Below are positions 7,154-16,327 of a stretch of 24,840 nucleotides of DNA, piece by piece. Within the stretch, counting starts at the first letter, position 1, and every line of letters begins with the position of its first letter. The DNA lies in assembly GCA_964579735.1 (NCBI GenBank), contig CAZOHH010000036.1:1-24840 (forward strand). Reading direction: 5' to 3'. This DNA is from CAILLO01 sp964579735 (lineage in GTDB: Bacteria > Bacillota > Clostridia > Saccharofermentanales > UBA5734). The notes under the pieces are model-generated. The model was not told where the DNA came from and ran no database searches. It saw only the letters and a program-made list of their open reading frames with translations. A program made the translations under genes and the position numbers.

Positions 7154-10100
7154 TGGAAGAGGCGGAAGCAAGGGTCCGTGCGCCAGGGGCTCAAGGGCTG
7201 TATCGACCGGAGTTCGAGCATGACTCGTGCGGCACCGGCTTCGTGGCGGACCGTTTTGGCCGTCCGTCGCACCGGATCGTGGACATGGCGATCACGGCGC
7301 TCGAACGCATGGAGCACCGTGGCGCGGCCGGAGCCGACGCTGCGACTGGAGACGGAGCAGGAATCCTGATGACCCTGCCGGACCGCTTCTTTCGCGAGGT
7401 TCTCGCTTCGCGTGGAGTCGTGCTTCCCCCGGCAGGCACCTATGCCGTGGCCAGCCTGTTCCTGTCTCGAGAGCCTGAAATGGCGGTCCGTACCCTTGCG
7501 GTCATCGAGACTTCAGCCTATGAGAACGGCATGGAGATCCTGTTCCGCCGAGAGGTACCGGTCAACATCTACGAATGCGGCGCTGGCGCGCGAGGCAGCA
7601 TGCCGGCCTTCCTCCAGCTCTTTCTCGTACCGCGCAACGACCGGAGCGTCCTTGCGACCGAAACCTCCTGCTACGTGCTTCGGCGCGCCGCCGAGAAGGC
7701 GCTGTCTTCCATTCCCGGCTGCGACGCCTATTTCTCGTCTTTGTCCATGCGGACCATCGTATACAAGGGCATGCTCCATGCGAGTCAGCTCCGCCGGTTC
7801 TTTCCGGACCTCGTCGACCCGCGGGTCGAGAGTTCCCTTTGCCTACTGCACTCCCGCTTCTCGACCAACACGTTCCCAAGCTGGGAGCGTGCCCAGCCCG
7901 CACGCATGATCGCCCACAATGGCGAGATCAACACCCTGCGATGCGTCGAGAACGCCATCCGCTCCCGTGAAGGCGACTTCCGCCTGCAGACCGCCGATGG
8001 CGAGGTGGGTGCCGAAGTCCTCGCTCCTTTGCTGCAATCCGTCGGCAGCGACTCCATGAAGTTCGACAATCTTCTCGAACTGCTCACGGTCGCCGGCCGC
8101 GACCTTCCCACCGCACTCATGATGATGGTCCCAGGACCGTGGGCCGACGACTCCTTCATGGACGAGACCCAGCGCACCTTCTTCGAGTATGCCGCATGCG
8201 TGATGCCCCCATGGGACGGACCCGCCGCCATGTGCTTCTGCGATGGCATCCAGGCGGGCGCGACCCTCGACCGGAATGGGCTTCGCCCCGCACGCTTCTC
8301 CGTCACGAAGGACGGGCTGGTCATCCTCGCTTCGGAAGCCGGCGTGACCGACCTTCCCGCCTCCGACATCGTCATGAAGGGCAAGCTCGGTCCCGGTCAG
8401 ATGATTCTCGTGGATACCTTGACCGGCAAGGTCTGGCTCGACGATGAAATCAAGGCGCGCTGGTGTACCGGCGAATATGGGCGTTGGCTCGAGGAAGGCC
8501 GTATGGTTTTGAGCCATGCCGATGCAGACACGATCCGATCGCTTCTGCCTTCGGGGAACGATACCGACCGCGCGACGCCCATGCTGGCCTATGGAGACGA
8601 TCTCTGCGTGAATCAACGCGCATTCGGATATACCTACGAAGACCTCGCCTATACGATCGCTCCGATGGCCGAGGATGGAAACGACCCCATAGGGGCCATG
8701 GGAAGCGACATCCCGCTAGCGGTCCTGTCCGATAAGCCGCAACCGCTGTTCCACTATTTCAAGCAGCAGTTCGCCCAGGTCACCAACCCACCCATCGACT
8801 CCCTGCGCGAGGCATGCGTCGTCGGGACCGAGGTGTTTCTCGGTCCCTCCGGCGACATGCTTTCCGATGGCCCCATGAACTGCCGCAAGGTCCTCCTATC
8901 GACCCCCGTCCTCGATCCCGTCCAGTTCCAGTCCCTACGGACCGGCGCTGCTGGATTGAAGGCAAGGGTCCTTCGCTCCCGATATCCTGTCAACGAGGGA
9001 GGGAAGGGGATAGAGAAGGCCATGAACCTTCTCGTTGCCGAAGCCCTCGATGCAATCGCCCATGGGGTCGAACTGCTCATTCTCAGCGACCGCGGCATCA
9101 CGCGCCTCCTCGCCGCGATCCCCTCGCTTCTCGCCGTCTCCGGCCTTCACCAGGCACTCGTCGCCCGCGGTTTGCGAAGCCGCGTCGGACTCGTCCTCGA
9201 CTCCTTCGAACCGCGCGAGGTGCACCACTTCGCCTGCCTCGTCGGCTTCGGCTGCGACGCCGTCCACCCCTATGGCGCCTACTCCACCGTTCTCGGCCTA
9301 TGCGAGGACGGCTTCGTTCGCCGTGCCCCCGCCTCCGCCATCGCGCATTTCCGCGAAGCCGTCGAGCACGGCATCGTCAAGGTCATGTCCAAGATGGGCA
9401 TCTCCTCCATCCAGGGATATCAAGGTGCCCAGATCTTCGAGGCGGTCGGCCTATCCACCGAGGTCACGGAGCGTTGGTTCACGGGCACCGTTTCCCGCGT
9501 CGGCGGGGTGACCCTCGTCGAAATCGCCGAGGACTGCGCTCGCCTGCACCACCCCGCCTTCGCCGAAGGTCCGGACGTTCCGCTGCCCACCGGGGGGCGC
9601 ACTCGCTATCGCAAGGATGGGGAGCAGCATCTCTACAACCCACAGGTGATCCATCTGATCCAGCAGGCCGCGCGAACCGGAGACTTGGGGCTATATGGGC
9701 AGTATCGCGCCCTGCTCGAGACCGAGACGTGCGCGACCCTTCGGGCGCTGCTCGACTTCACGCCCGGAACGGCGGTGCCCCTCGACGAGGTGGAGCCGGC
9801 CGAGGCGATCATGCGACGATTCAAGACCGGTGCCATGTCCTTCGGGTCGATTTCCCGCGAAGCCCACGAGTGCCTCGCCAAGGCCATGAACCGCATCGGT
9901 GGGAGAAGCAACAGCGGGGAGGGCGGCGAGGAGCCCGAGCGGCTCGGCACCGATCGCAACAGTGCCATCAAGCAGGTGGCTTCAGGCCGTTTCGGTGTGA
10001 CGGGCCACTACCTTTCCTCAGCCAAGGAGATCCAGATCAAGATCGCCCAGGGTGCGAAACCCGGCGAAGGAGGTCAGCTTCCGGCCAAGAAGGTCTACCC

Positions 10101-10705
10101 ATGGATCGCCCGCACCCGCCACTCCACGCCGGGTGTCGCGCTGATCTCTCCGCCGCCCCATCACGACATCTACAGCATCGAGGATCTAGCCCAGCTGATC
10201 TACGACCTGAAGCAGTCCAACCCGCGCGCCGACATCAACGTCAAGCTCGTTTCCGGAACCGGTGTCGGCACCATCGCCGCGGGCGTCGCCAAGGGCGGAG
10301 CCGACGTGATCCTGGTCAGCGGATTCGACGGAGGCACCGGCGCCTCGCCGCGTACATCCATCTACCACGCCGGCCTCCCTTGGGAGATCGGTCTCTCCGA
10401 GGCACACCAGACCCTCATGCTCAACGGCCTGCGTGGGCGAGTCCGGCTCGAAGTCGACGGCAAGCTCATGACCGGCAAGGACATCGCCATAGCTGCGCTG
10501 CTGGGTGCCGAGGAATTCGGCTTCGCGACGCTCCCGCTGGTCGTCCTCGGCTGCGTGATGATGCGCGTCTGCAACCTCGACACCTGTCCGGTCGGTATCG
10601 CGACGCAGAATCCGGAGCTTCGCGCGTTGTTCTCCGGCGACCCCGAGCATGTCGTCACCCTGTTCCGCATGCTGTCCGAGGACCTGCGCCGCGAGATGGC
10701 CGCCC
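7150..10705 (+). CDS. gltB: glutamate synthase large subunit, part 1 (up to the assembly gap)
   Basis: The large (alpha) subunit of NADPH glutamate synthase hydrolyses glutamine and uses the ammonia to turn 2-oxoglutarate into glutamate. This part, about 1185 residues, contains the class II glutaminase domain with the nucleophile Cys27 (HDSCGTGF, after a short propeptide). It is followed by the central domain and the FMN-binding synthase domain (SAKEIQIKIAQGAKPGEGGQ). The 3Fe-4S cysteines are Cys1135, Cys1141 and Cys1146 (CVMMRVCNLDTC). ATG 7150 overlaps the ANTAR stop; ATG 7153 is in frame and has slightly better spacing from GGGAGG. The frame is lost at the Ns; the coding sequence resumes at 10824 in another frame. 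Parts 1 and 2 together give about 1519 residues, a normal length. Confidence 0.95.
10698..10705. repeat. left copy of an 8-nt direct repeat flanking the insertion in gltB
   Basis: GGCCGCCC occurs here, ending exactly at the first N, and again at 10817-10824. Removing 10706-10824 (everything after this copy, including the second copy) rejoins gltB perfectly as ATG-GCC-GCC-CTC-GGG, encoding the conserved MAALGFRTVEEM junction. Eight bases is a usual target-duplication length for several insertion-sequence families. GC-rich 8-mers also recur by chance in such DNA. Confidence 0.5.
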
Positions 10706-10816
10706 NNNNNNNNNNAGGAGCAGGCGCGCAACCGCCGGCCAAAGGCCAAGTGGGAGAAGGCCGAGGAGCCGGACGACGATTCTCATGCAACGCTCGAAGA
10801 TTGATTACCGCGGCGG
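10706..10816. other. assembly gap plus about 101 nt of non-gltB sequence inserted in gltB
   Basis: Ten Ns (10706-10715) are followed by 101 nt that no GltB protein contains. In one forward frame they read as the end of a charged protein (see 10718-10804). The insertion lies between the two 8-nt repeats, at a point where GltB homologues run straight from the FMN domain into LGFRTVDEM. It may be the right end of a mobile element whose body collapsed in assembly, or a chimeric contig end placed by scaffolding. A transposase cannot be recognised in so short a tail. I see no clear terminal inverted repeat, because the left end is missing. Confidence 0.6.
10718..10804 (+). pseudogene. C-terminal fragment of an unidentified protein inside the gltB insertion
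   Basis: Reading from 10718, 28 codons run to a TGA at 10802-10804 and give a charged tail (starting EQARNRRPKAK, with an acidic run EEPDDD near the end). Codon use is ordinary for this genome. It is in neither of the two gltB frames used on the flanks. No family can be named. On the other strand an ATG at 10775 (reading leftwards) opens a hydrophobic signal-like frame into the gap, so coding direction is uncertain. Confidence 0.3.
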
Positions 10817-10824
10817 GGCCGCCC
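10817..10824. repeat. right copy of the 8-nt direct repeat
   Basis: Second GGCCGCCC, immediately followed by TCGGGTTCCGC of authentic gltB. The preceding base (G10816) differs from that before the left copy (T10697), so the identity is exactly eight bases. See the left copy at 10698-10705. Confidence 0.5.
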
Positions 10825-11828
10825 TCGGGTTCCGCACCGTCGAGGAGATGGTCGGTCGCTCCGACCGCCTGATTCAACGAAAGACCACAGGTCGGACCTC
10901 GCGGATCGACTTGTCCGGACTGACCGCCTACATGGGACCGCGCCCGCCGCGGGAACGCGTCGCAAAGGGCGGCGGCCGAGAGGAGTGGGCATTGTTCATG
11001 GATGCAGTCGGCACCATGGTGGAGAAGGATGGAGTCCACATGAAGTCGCGCATCGTGAACACCCAGCGCACCGTCGGGACGCGCATCGGCTCCTTCGTGA
11101 GCGAACGCTACGTAAGGCTTCCCGAGGGGACGTTGTCCTTCGAGTTCGACGGATGCGCAGGCCAATCCTTCGGCGCATTCGTACCCGAGGGGGTGGATCT
11201 GTTCCTGTCGGGCGAGGCCAACGATTATGTCGGAAAGGGTCTATCCGGGGGTCGCATCGTCGTGCGGCGTCCTGCCGACGCAGGCTGGGACGACAAGTAC
11301 AACGTTCTTGCCGGCAATGTGATCCTTTATGGCGCGACGAGCGGCGAACTGTTCGTCGGCGGCCGCGTCGGGGAGCGCTTCTGCGTCCGCAACAGCGGGG
11401 CAAGCGCGGTCTGCGAGGGGTTGGGCGACCATGGATGCGAATACATGACGGGTGGCGTCGCAGTGGTCCTCGGTGGAGTGGGCAAGAACTTCGCGGCCGG
11501 TATGTCCGGCGGCGTAGCGTACCTCCTGGATGGACGGGAGTCCGAGAACCACATCAACCGGGAGATGGTCTCGCTTCTTCCCATGGATGCCGATGACCTC
11601 CGAGTCGTCGAGGATCTGCTGGAAAAGCATGCCGTTCACACGGGGAGCGAGCGCGCTCTGGCTCTTCTGTCGGATTGGCCGGCGTCTGGAGCGAGATTCC
11701 TCAAGGTCCTTCCGGATGATTACGCCGATATGCTGAAAGCCATGGAAACGGCCACGAGCGAGGGCTGCATCGGAGATGCCCTGTTCGACAGGGCCTTCGA
11801 GATCCGCATGGGCGGAAGGGAGGTCTAG
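10824..11828 (+). CDS. gltB: glutamate synthase large subunit, part 2 (C-terminal region)
   Basis: This is the remainder of the GltB protein: the end of the synthase domain (LGFRTVEEMVGRSDRL) and the C-terminal right-handed beta-helix (GXGXG domain), whose Gly-rich turns are visible in DYVGKGLSGGRIVVR, VILYGATSGELFVGGRVGERF and GDHGCEYMTGGVAVVLG. It begins in the codon that completes the join to 10705 and is in a different frame from part 1 as assembled. No natural start codon with a binding site lies at its beginning, so it is not an independent gene. The true product is one protein if the intervening segment is artefactual, and a broken gene if it is real. gltD starts four bases past the stop. 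Confidence 0.93.
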   Translation, partial: LGFRTVEEMVGRSDRLIQRKTTGRTSRIDLSGLTAYMGPRPPRERVAKGGGREEWALFMDAVGTMVEKDGVHMKSRIVNTQRTVGTRIGSFVSERYVRLPEGTLSFEFDGCAGQSFGAFVPEGVDLFLSGEANDYVGKGLSGGRIVVRRPADAGWDDKYNVLAGNVILYGATSGELFVGGRVGERFCVRNSGASAVCEGLGDHGCEYMTGGVAVVLGGVGKNFAAGMSGGVAYLLDGRESENHINREMVSLLPMDADDLRVVEDLLEKHAVHTGSERALALLSDWPASGARFLKVLPDDYADMLKAMETATSEGCIGDALFDRAFEIRMGGREV

Positions 11829-11832
11829 GGAC

Positions 11833-13269
11833 ATGGCGAAGCCGACGGGATTCATGGACTATCAGCGGGCCGTGTGGTCCGCTCGTGAACCAGCCGAGAG
11901 GCTATGCGACTGGAACGAGCTGCACGGACCCGCGCCGACCGTCTTCCTCAAGGATCAGGCCGCGCGCTGCATGGACTGCGGCGTGCCGTTCTGCCACGGC
12001 GGCGTGACCGTCGCCAATGTGTCTTCGGGATGCCCCAAGCGCAACCTCATCCCGGAATGGAATGACCTGCTCTACCGTGGACTGACGCGGATGGCCTGGG
12101 AGAGATTGGAGGCGACCTCTCCGTTTCCGGAGTTCACCGGCCGCGTTTGCCCTGCGCCCTGTGAGGCTTCCTGCACATGCGCGCTCAACGGGGAAGCCGT
12201 GACCATCCGCGAGATCGAGCTTTATCTTGCCGAGACGGCTTGGAACGAGGGCTGGATCGTGCCGCACCCTCCGAAGGTCCGCACCGGCGCCACGGTCGCC
12301 GTGGTCGGCAGCGGCCCTGCCGGCCTCTCCGCGGCCTTCCGACTGAACCGCCAGGGTCACGAGGTGACCGTCTTCGAGCGCAGCGATACCCCGGGCGGGC
12401 TTCTCATGTATGGCATTCCGAATATGAAACTCGACAAGAACGTACTCGCACGAAGGATCCGCTACTTGGAGCAGGAGGGCATCCACTTCGTCGTCAACGC
12501 CGATGTCGGACGCAACGTCGAAGCCACGGACCTGCTGTACAGCTATGATAGCCTTCTTCTGGCCTGTGGCGCCTCCCACCCGCGCGACCTCAAGGTTCCG
12601 GGGCGAGAGCTTGCCGGAGTGGGATTCGCCGTCGACTTCCTGACAGAGGCGACGAAGGCGATGCTCTCCGGGCAGGCTGGAAGACCCCTCGAAGGGAAAC
12701 GGGTTCTGGTCATCGGTGGGGGAGATACCGGCAACGATTGCGTGGCCACCTCCCTGCGTCAGGGCGCAGCCGATGTGGTACAATACGAACTGCTTCCCTC
12801 ACCGCCGGAGAAGCGCCCTGCGACGGCTCCCTGGCCTCGTTGGCCAGGGGTCCGGAAGACCGATTACGGACAGGAGGAAGCCATTCTCCTGCAGGGAGCG
12901 GACCCTCGTCGGTATTGCATGTCGACTCTCCGTTTCACGGGGGCGGATGGCAGGCTGACAGGAGTGGACGCGGTCGAGGTCGAGTGGCTCCGCGAAGGCG
13001 GACGCCTTTCGCCCAGACCCAGACCGGAGACCGAGCGCCACGAGGATTTCGACCTCGCGATTCTCGCCATGGGCTTCACAGGCCCGGAGGAGTACCTCTT
13101 CGAGGCGTTGCGCGTCTCGAAGGACGAAGGGTACACGACCACCCACCCCGCGATCTTCCTCTGCGGCGACATGCGCCGTGGGCAGTCGCTGGTGGTCTGG
13201 GCGATGGCGGAGGGCGAACAGGCCGCCGCCGAGGCGGACCGATACCTGAGAGGAGCACCGAAGGCCTAG
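11833..13269 (+). CDS. gltD: glutamate synthase small subunit (NADPH/FAD, iron-sulfur)
   Basis: The small (beta) subunit oxidises NADPH and passes electrons through FAD and 4Fe-4S clusters to GltB. The 478-residue product has N-terminal cluster cysteines (Cys46, Cys49, Cys54, Cys67, then Cys106, Cys110, Cys114). It has an FAD Rossmann motif VAVVGSGPAGLSAA (about 155-170) and an NADPH motif VLVIGGGDTGND. A C-terminal FAD-binding segment contains AILAMGFTGPE. ATG 11833, after GGGAGG (11817-11822), gives the usual N-terminus. It follows gltB by four bases and its stop directly abuts the murT start. Confidence 0.96.
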   Translation: MAKPTGFMDYQRAVWSAREPAERLCDWNELHGPAPTVFLKDQAARCMDCGVPFCHGGVTVANVSSGCPKRNLIPEWNDLLYRGLTRMAWERLEATSPFPEFTGRVCPAPCEASCTCALNGEAVTIREIELYLAETAWNEGWIVPHPPKVRTGATVAVVGSGPAGLSAAFRLNRQGHEVTVFERSDTPGGLLMYGIPNMKLDKNVLARRIRYLEQEGIHFVVNADVGRNVEATDLLYSYDSLLLACGASHPRDLKVPGRELAGVGFAVDFLTEATKAMLSGQAGRPLEGKRVLVIGGGDTGNDCVATSLRQGAADVVQYELLPSPPEKRPATAPWPRWPGVRKTDYGQEEAILLQGADPRRYCMSTLRFTGADGRLTGVDAVEVEWLREGGRLSPRPRPETERHEDFDLAILAMGFTGPEEYLFEALRVSKDEGYTTTHPAIFLCGDMRRGQSLVVWAMAEGEQAAAEADRYLRGAPKA

Positions 13270-14658
13270 ATGTCGGGACTCGACCGGATACGGACCCGGA
13301 TCGCCGTGACCCTGGGCGTCGCCCTCCTGCGAGGGTTGCGTTTCGTTGGCAGCGGTGCCACCACGCTTCCCGGAAAGGTGGCCCTTCGTATCGACTCGAA
13401 ACTCCTTCGCTCCCTTTCCGCCGGTGTTCCCGTGCTCGTCGTCACCGGAACCAATGGGAAGACCACCACGACCCGCATGCTCTGTGCGATTCTTCGCGGA
13501 TTGGGCTGGAACGTCGTCACCAACCGATCCGGTGCGAACCTCAAGACGGGTCTTGCCACGACCCTGCTGGAGAACCGGAAACGCCTCCACGCACCCCACA
13601 CCGTTGCCGTCCTTGAAATCGACGAAGCCGCATTCCGCCGTGTCGCTGAGGGGCTGGACCCGAAGGTCGTCGTTGTCACCAACCTCTTCCGCGACCAGCT
13701 CGACCGATTCGGTGAACTTGCGACGACCCTCCGCTTCCTGTCGGAAGGCCTCGATTCCTGCTCCGCCACGCTCGTGACCGACGCAGACGACTCCCTCTGC
13801 GCTTCCCTTGGGCGCGACCGTGAAGCACGCACCTTGTTCTACGGCTTCGAGCCTACCGCGATGCTTCCCCCGGATGCCGTCCGCGGCACAGAAGCGACCC
13901 ACTGCCTGTTCTGCGGGACGCATTATATCTACATGGGTCGGATGTATGGCCACCTAGGCGATTTCTCCTGTCCCTCCTGTGGCTTCGCCCGACCGGCGTC
14001 GGCGATTTCCTGCCGTGGAATCCTGACCGAGGATGGAACCGGAACGCGAGCGGTCTTCGTCCAAGGCGAACAAGCGCTCGAGGTCGCGATCCCCATCCCC
14101 GGTCGTTACAACGTCTACAACGCCCTCGCCGCTGCAGCCGCAGCCGTGGTGTTCGGCGAGTCCTTCGCAGGAGTCCTGTCGCACCTGCCTTCCTCCGACA
14201 CCGGGTTCGGCCGCATGGAGCTGATCCAAGCCGGAGACCGGCGCATCCGCCTGATCCTCGTCAAGAACCCCGCCGGCTTCGACCAGGCCGTGGAGTTCCT
14301 CGGCGCGGCGAAGGATGTCGGCGCCGCGCTTTTCGTCCTGAACGACAATCTCGCCGACGGCACCGACGTCTCCTGGATCTGGGACGCGGATCTCGAACGT
14401 CTCTCGGAGCGCGACGAGGTCCCACTCCTCGTAGGAGCCTCCGGAAAACGCGCACAGGACATGGCCCTACGACTCGCCTACGCAGGTATCCCCGCCGACC
14501 GGATCCGTACCGGTGACAATGCATACGACCTGTTGAAGGAGCTTCTCCACGCCTGCCCTCCCGACACCTGCCTCTATGTCCTGCCTACCTACACCGCGAT
14601 GCTCGCCCTGCGTGCCCGCCTGTCCGCCGACTACGGACTCGCCGGGTTCTGGGAATAG
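13270..14658 (+). CDS. murT: lipid II isoglutaminyl synthase, MurT subunit
   Basis: MurT, with GatD, amidates the D-glutamate of lipid II to D-isoglutamine using ATP and glutamine-derived ammonia. The 462-residue protein has a Mur-ligase P-loop (Gly60-Thr66 in VTGTNGKTTTTR). It has an embedded Cys4 zinc ribbon (Cys212, Cys215, Cys234, Cys237) typical of MurT, and a C-terminal DUF1727 domain containing DNLADGTDVSWIWD, which includes the conserved catalytic Asp. Its start abuts the gltD stop; AAGG just upstream is a modest binding site. gatD follows 15 bases later. MurE-type ligases are excluded by the zinc ribbon, DUF1727 and GatD partner. Confidence 0.95.
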   Translation: MSGLDRIRTRIAVTLGVALLRGLRFVGSGATTLPGKVALRIDSKLLRSLSAGVPVLVVTGTNGKTTTTRMLCAILRGLGWNVVTNRSGANLKTGLATTLLENRKRLHAPHTVAVLEIDEAAFRRVAEGLDPKVVVVTNLFRDQLDRFGELATTLRFLSEGLDSCSATLVTDADDSLCASLGRDREARTLFYGFEPTAMLPPDAVRGTEATHCLFCGTHYIYMGRMYGHLGDFSCPSCGFARPASAISCRGILTEDGTGTRAVFVQGEQALEVAIPIPGRYNVYNALAAAAAAVVFGESFAGVLSHLPSSDTGFGRMELIQAGDRRIRLILVKNPAGFDQAVEFLGAAKDVGAALFVLNDNLADGTDVSWIWDADLERLSERDEVPLLVGASGKRAQDMALRLAYAGIPADRIRTGDNAYDLLKELLHACPPDTCLYVLPTYTAMLALRARLSADYGLAGFWE

Positions 14659-14673
14659 GGGAGGGGAGCGCGG

Positions 14674-15456
14674 ATGGATGCGGGAATCATGAAGGTTAGG
14701 ATCGCCCACCTCTACCCCGAACTGCTGAACCTCTACGGCGACCGCGGAAACGTGCTTGCGCTCATGCACCGCCTGAAGCTGCGGGGCATCGACGTCGAGA
14801 TTCGCCGAATCGGCGTGGGAGAACGATTCGACCCGCAAGCTCATGACCTCGTCTTCCTCGGCGGAGGTCAGGACTATGAGCAGGCCATCCTGATGGATGA
14901 CTTGCTGGCGCACAAGGCGTCGCCGTTGCGCGAGGCCGTCGCTGCGGACAAGGTGTTCCTTTGCATCTGCGGAGGGTATCAGCTCATGGGCCGATACTAC
15001 CGCACTGCCGAAGGCCGGCAGCTCGATTTCGTCGGTGCGCTGGATCTATGGACGATTGGCGGCGAGAAGCGGCTCATCGGCAACACGGCTTATCGAAGCG
15101 GTCTTCTCGAAAGCGAAGGGCGCGACCCTTGGCTCGTAGGTTTCGAGAACCACTCCGGACGAACCTATCTCGGAACCGGCGTGAAACCCCTCGCGAAGGT
15201 CGTGCGCGGCAACGGCAACAACGGCGAAGACGGCACCGAGGGCGCCGTGTTCCGCAACGTGTTCTGCACGTATTCCCATGGCAGCGTTCTTCCCAAGAAT
15301 CCTGCTCTGGCCGACCTCCTTCTGCAACGGGCTCTCGATGGACGCTACGGAGACATCGGCCCACTTGCGGATCTCGATGACACCTTCGAGCAGAAGGCCA
15401 GGGACGCTGCATTCAAGAACCTATCGGTCGAAAGGAACATTCGCCATGAACGATGA
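14674..15456 (+). CDS. gatD: lipid II isoglutaminyl synthase, GatD glutamine amidotransferase subunit
   Basis: GatD is the class I (CobB/CobQ-like) glutaminase that supplies ammonia to MurT. The 260-residue product shows IAHLYPELLNLYGDRGN near the N-terminus, FLGGGQDYEQ, the nucleophile Cys99 (CICGGYQLMG) and His202 (CTYSHGSVLPKNP). ATG 14674 follows GGGGAGGGGAG at short spacing. Met6 (14689) is a possible alternative start and marks where homology begins. The 3' end overlaps dapF by 11 bases. Cobyric acid synthase is a distant relative, but pairing with MurT settles the role. Confidence 0.94.
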   Translation: MDAGIMKVRIAHLYPELLNLYGDRGNVLALMHRLKLRGIDVEIRRIGVGERFDPQAHDLVFLGGGQDYEQAILMDDLLAHKASPLREAVAADKVFLCICGGYQLMGRYYRTAEGRQLDFVGALDLWTIGGEKRLIGNTAYRSGLLESEGRDPWLVGFENHSGRTYLGTGVKPLAKVVRGNGNNGEDGTEGAVFRNVFCTYSHGSVLPKNPALADLLLQRALDGRYGDIGPLADLDDTFEQKARDAAFKNLSVERNIRHER

Positions 15457-16309
15457 CAAGACCCGCTCCTTCCCGTTTTCCAAGATGCACGGCGCCGGCA
15501 ACGACTACGTCTACGTCGATGGAATCGGCGGCATGGTCCCAGAGGACGCCCCGGCACTCTCGATTCGCATTTCCGACCGCCATAAGGGCATCGGGTCCGA
15601 TGGACTCGTGTATCTGTTGCCCTCGACCGTGGCGGATGTACGGATGCGCATGTGGAATGCCGACGGCTCCGAGGCGGAGATGTGCGGAAACGCGGTGCGC
15701 TGCATCGGCAAACTTGCCTATGAGCGCGGATACGCGAAAGGAACCCGAGTCGTCGTGGAGACGATGAGTGGCTTGAAGACACTGGAACTGAACGCCGTGG
15801 AAGGCAAAGTCGTCTCGGCCCGCGTCGACATGGGCGTACCGGTCTTCGAGCCCGCGAGAATCCCCGTCCTCTCCGACTCCGATGCCATGGACTACCTTTC
15901 TCAGACCGTCGTGGTCGATGACCGCAGGTTCGAGCTTTCCTGCGTCTCCATGGGAAACCCTCATGCCGTGATCTTCGTGGATGACGTGTCGGCTTATCCG
16001 ATCGGCGAGTGGGGACCGAAACTCGAGAACCACCTCGTATTCCCAAGACGAGCCAATATCGAGTTCGTACAGGTGATTTCACCGGATCATGTGAAGGCGC
16101 GGGTATGGGAACGAGGCAGCGGCGAGACGCAGGCATGCGGCACCGGGGCTTGTGCAATCGCCGTCCTCTGCGCTACTCTGGGAAGGACGGGACGGCACGT
16201 CGTCGTCGATCTGCCGGGAGGCTCCCTGACGATCGACTGGGATACGGACGGCAAGGTATACTTGACAGGCCCTTCCGAACACGTCTTCGACGGGTCGTTC
16301 GAACTCTAG
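15446..16309 (+). CDS. dapF: diaminopimelate epimerase
   Basis: DapF interconverts LL- and meso-diaminopimelate, the last step before peptidoglycan precursor or lysine synthesis. The 287-residue protein has the two-fold DapF architecture. The catalytic pair is visible as Cys80 (MCGNAVRC) and Cys231 (ACGTGACA), with the substrate-binding HGAGNDYVY motif near the N-terminus. ATG 15446 follows AAAGGA (15431-15436) and lies inside the last codons of gatD, an 11-nt overlap that suggests coupling. Its substrate is made by dapL two genes downstream, so the two form a functional pair separated by carA. Confidence 0.96.
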   Translation: MNDDKTRSFPFSKMHGAGNDYVYVDGIGGMVPEDAPALSIRISDRHKGIGSDGLVYLLPSTVADVRMRMWNADGSEAEMCGNAVRCIGKLAYERGYAKGTRVVVETMSGLKTLELNAVEGKVVSARVDMGVPVFEPARIPVLSDSDAMDYLSQTVVVDDRRFELSCVSMGNPHAVIFVDDVSAYPIGEWGPKLENHLVFPRRANIEFVQVISPDHVKARVWERGSGETQACGTGACAIAVLCATLGRTGRHVVVDLPGGSLTIDWDTDGKVYLTGPSEHVFDGSFEL

Positions 16310-16327
16310 AAAGGGGAAACAGCAAGG

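Noticed and set aside
8814..10705. Long plus-strand frame overlapping gltB in the frame later used by the gltB C-terminus
   Set aside because: Before the gap it is an Arg/Pro-rich out-of-frame reading of gltB. Only the part from 10824 on is real coding sequence.
10706..10816. Intein or self-splicing intron in gltB
   Set aside because: The forward frame ends in a stop, no intein terminal motif (His-Asn followed by Ser/Thr/Cys) is present at the right junction, and no intron domain structure can be seen in 101 nt.
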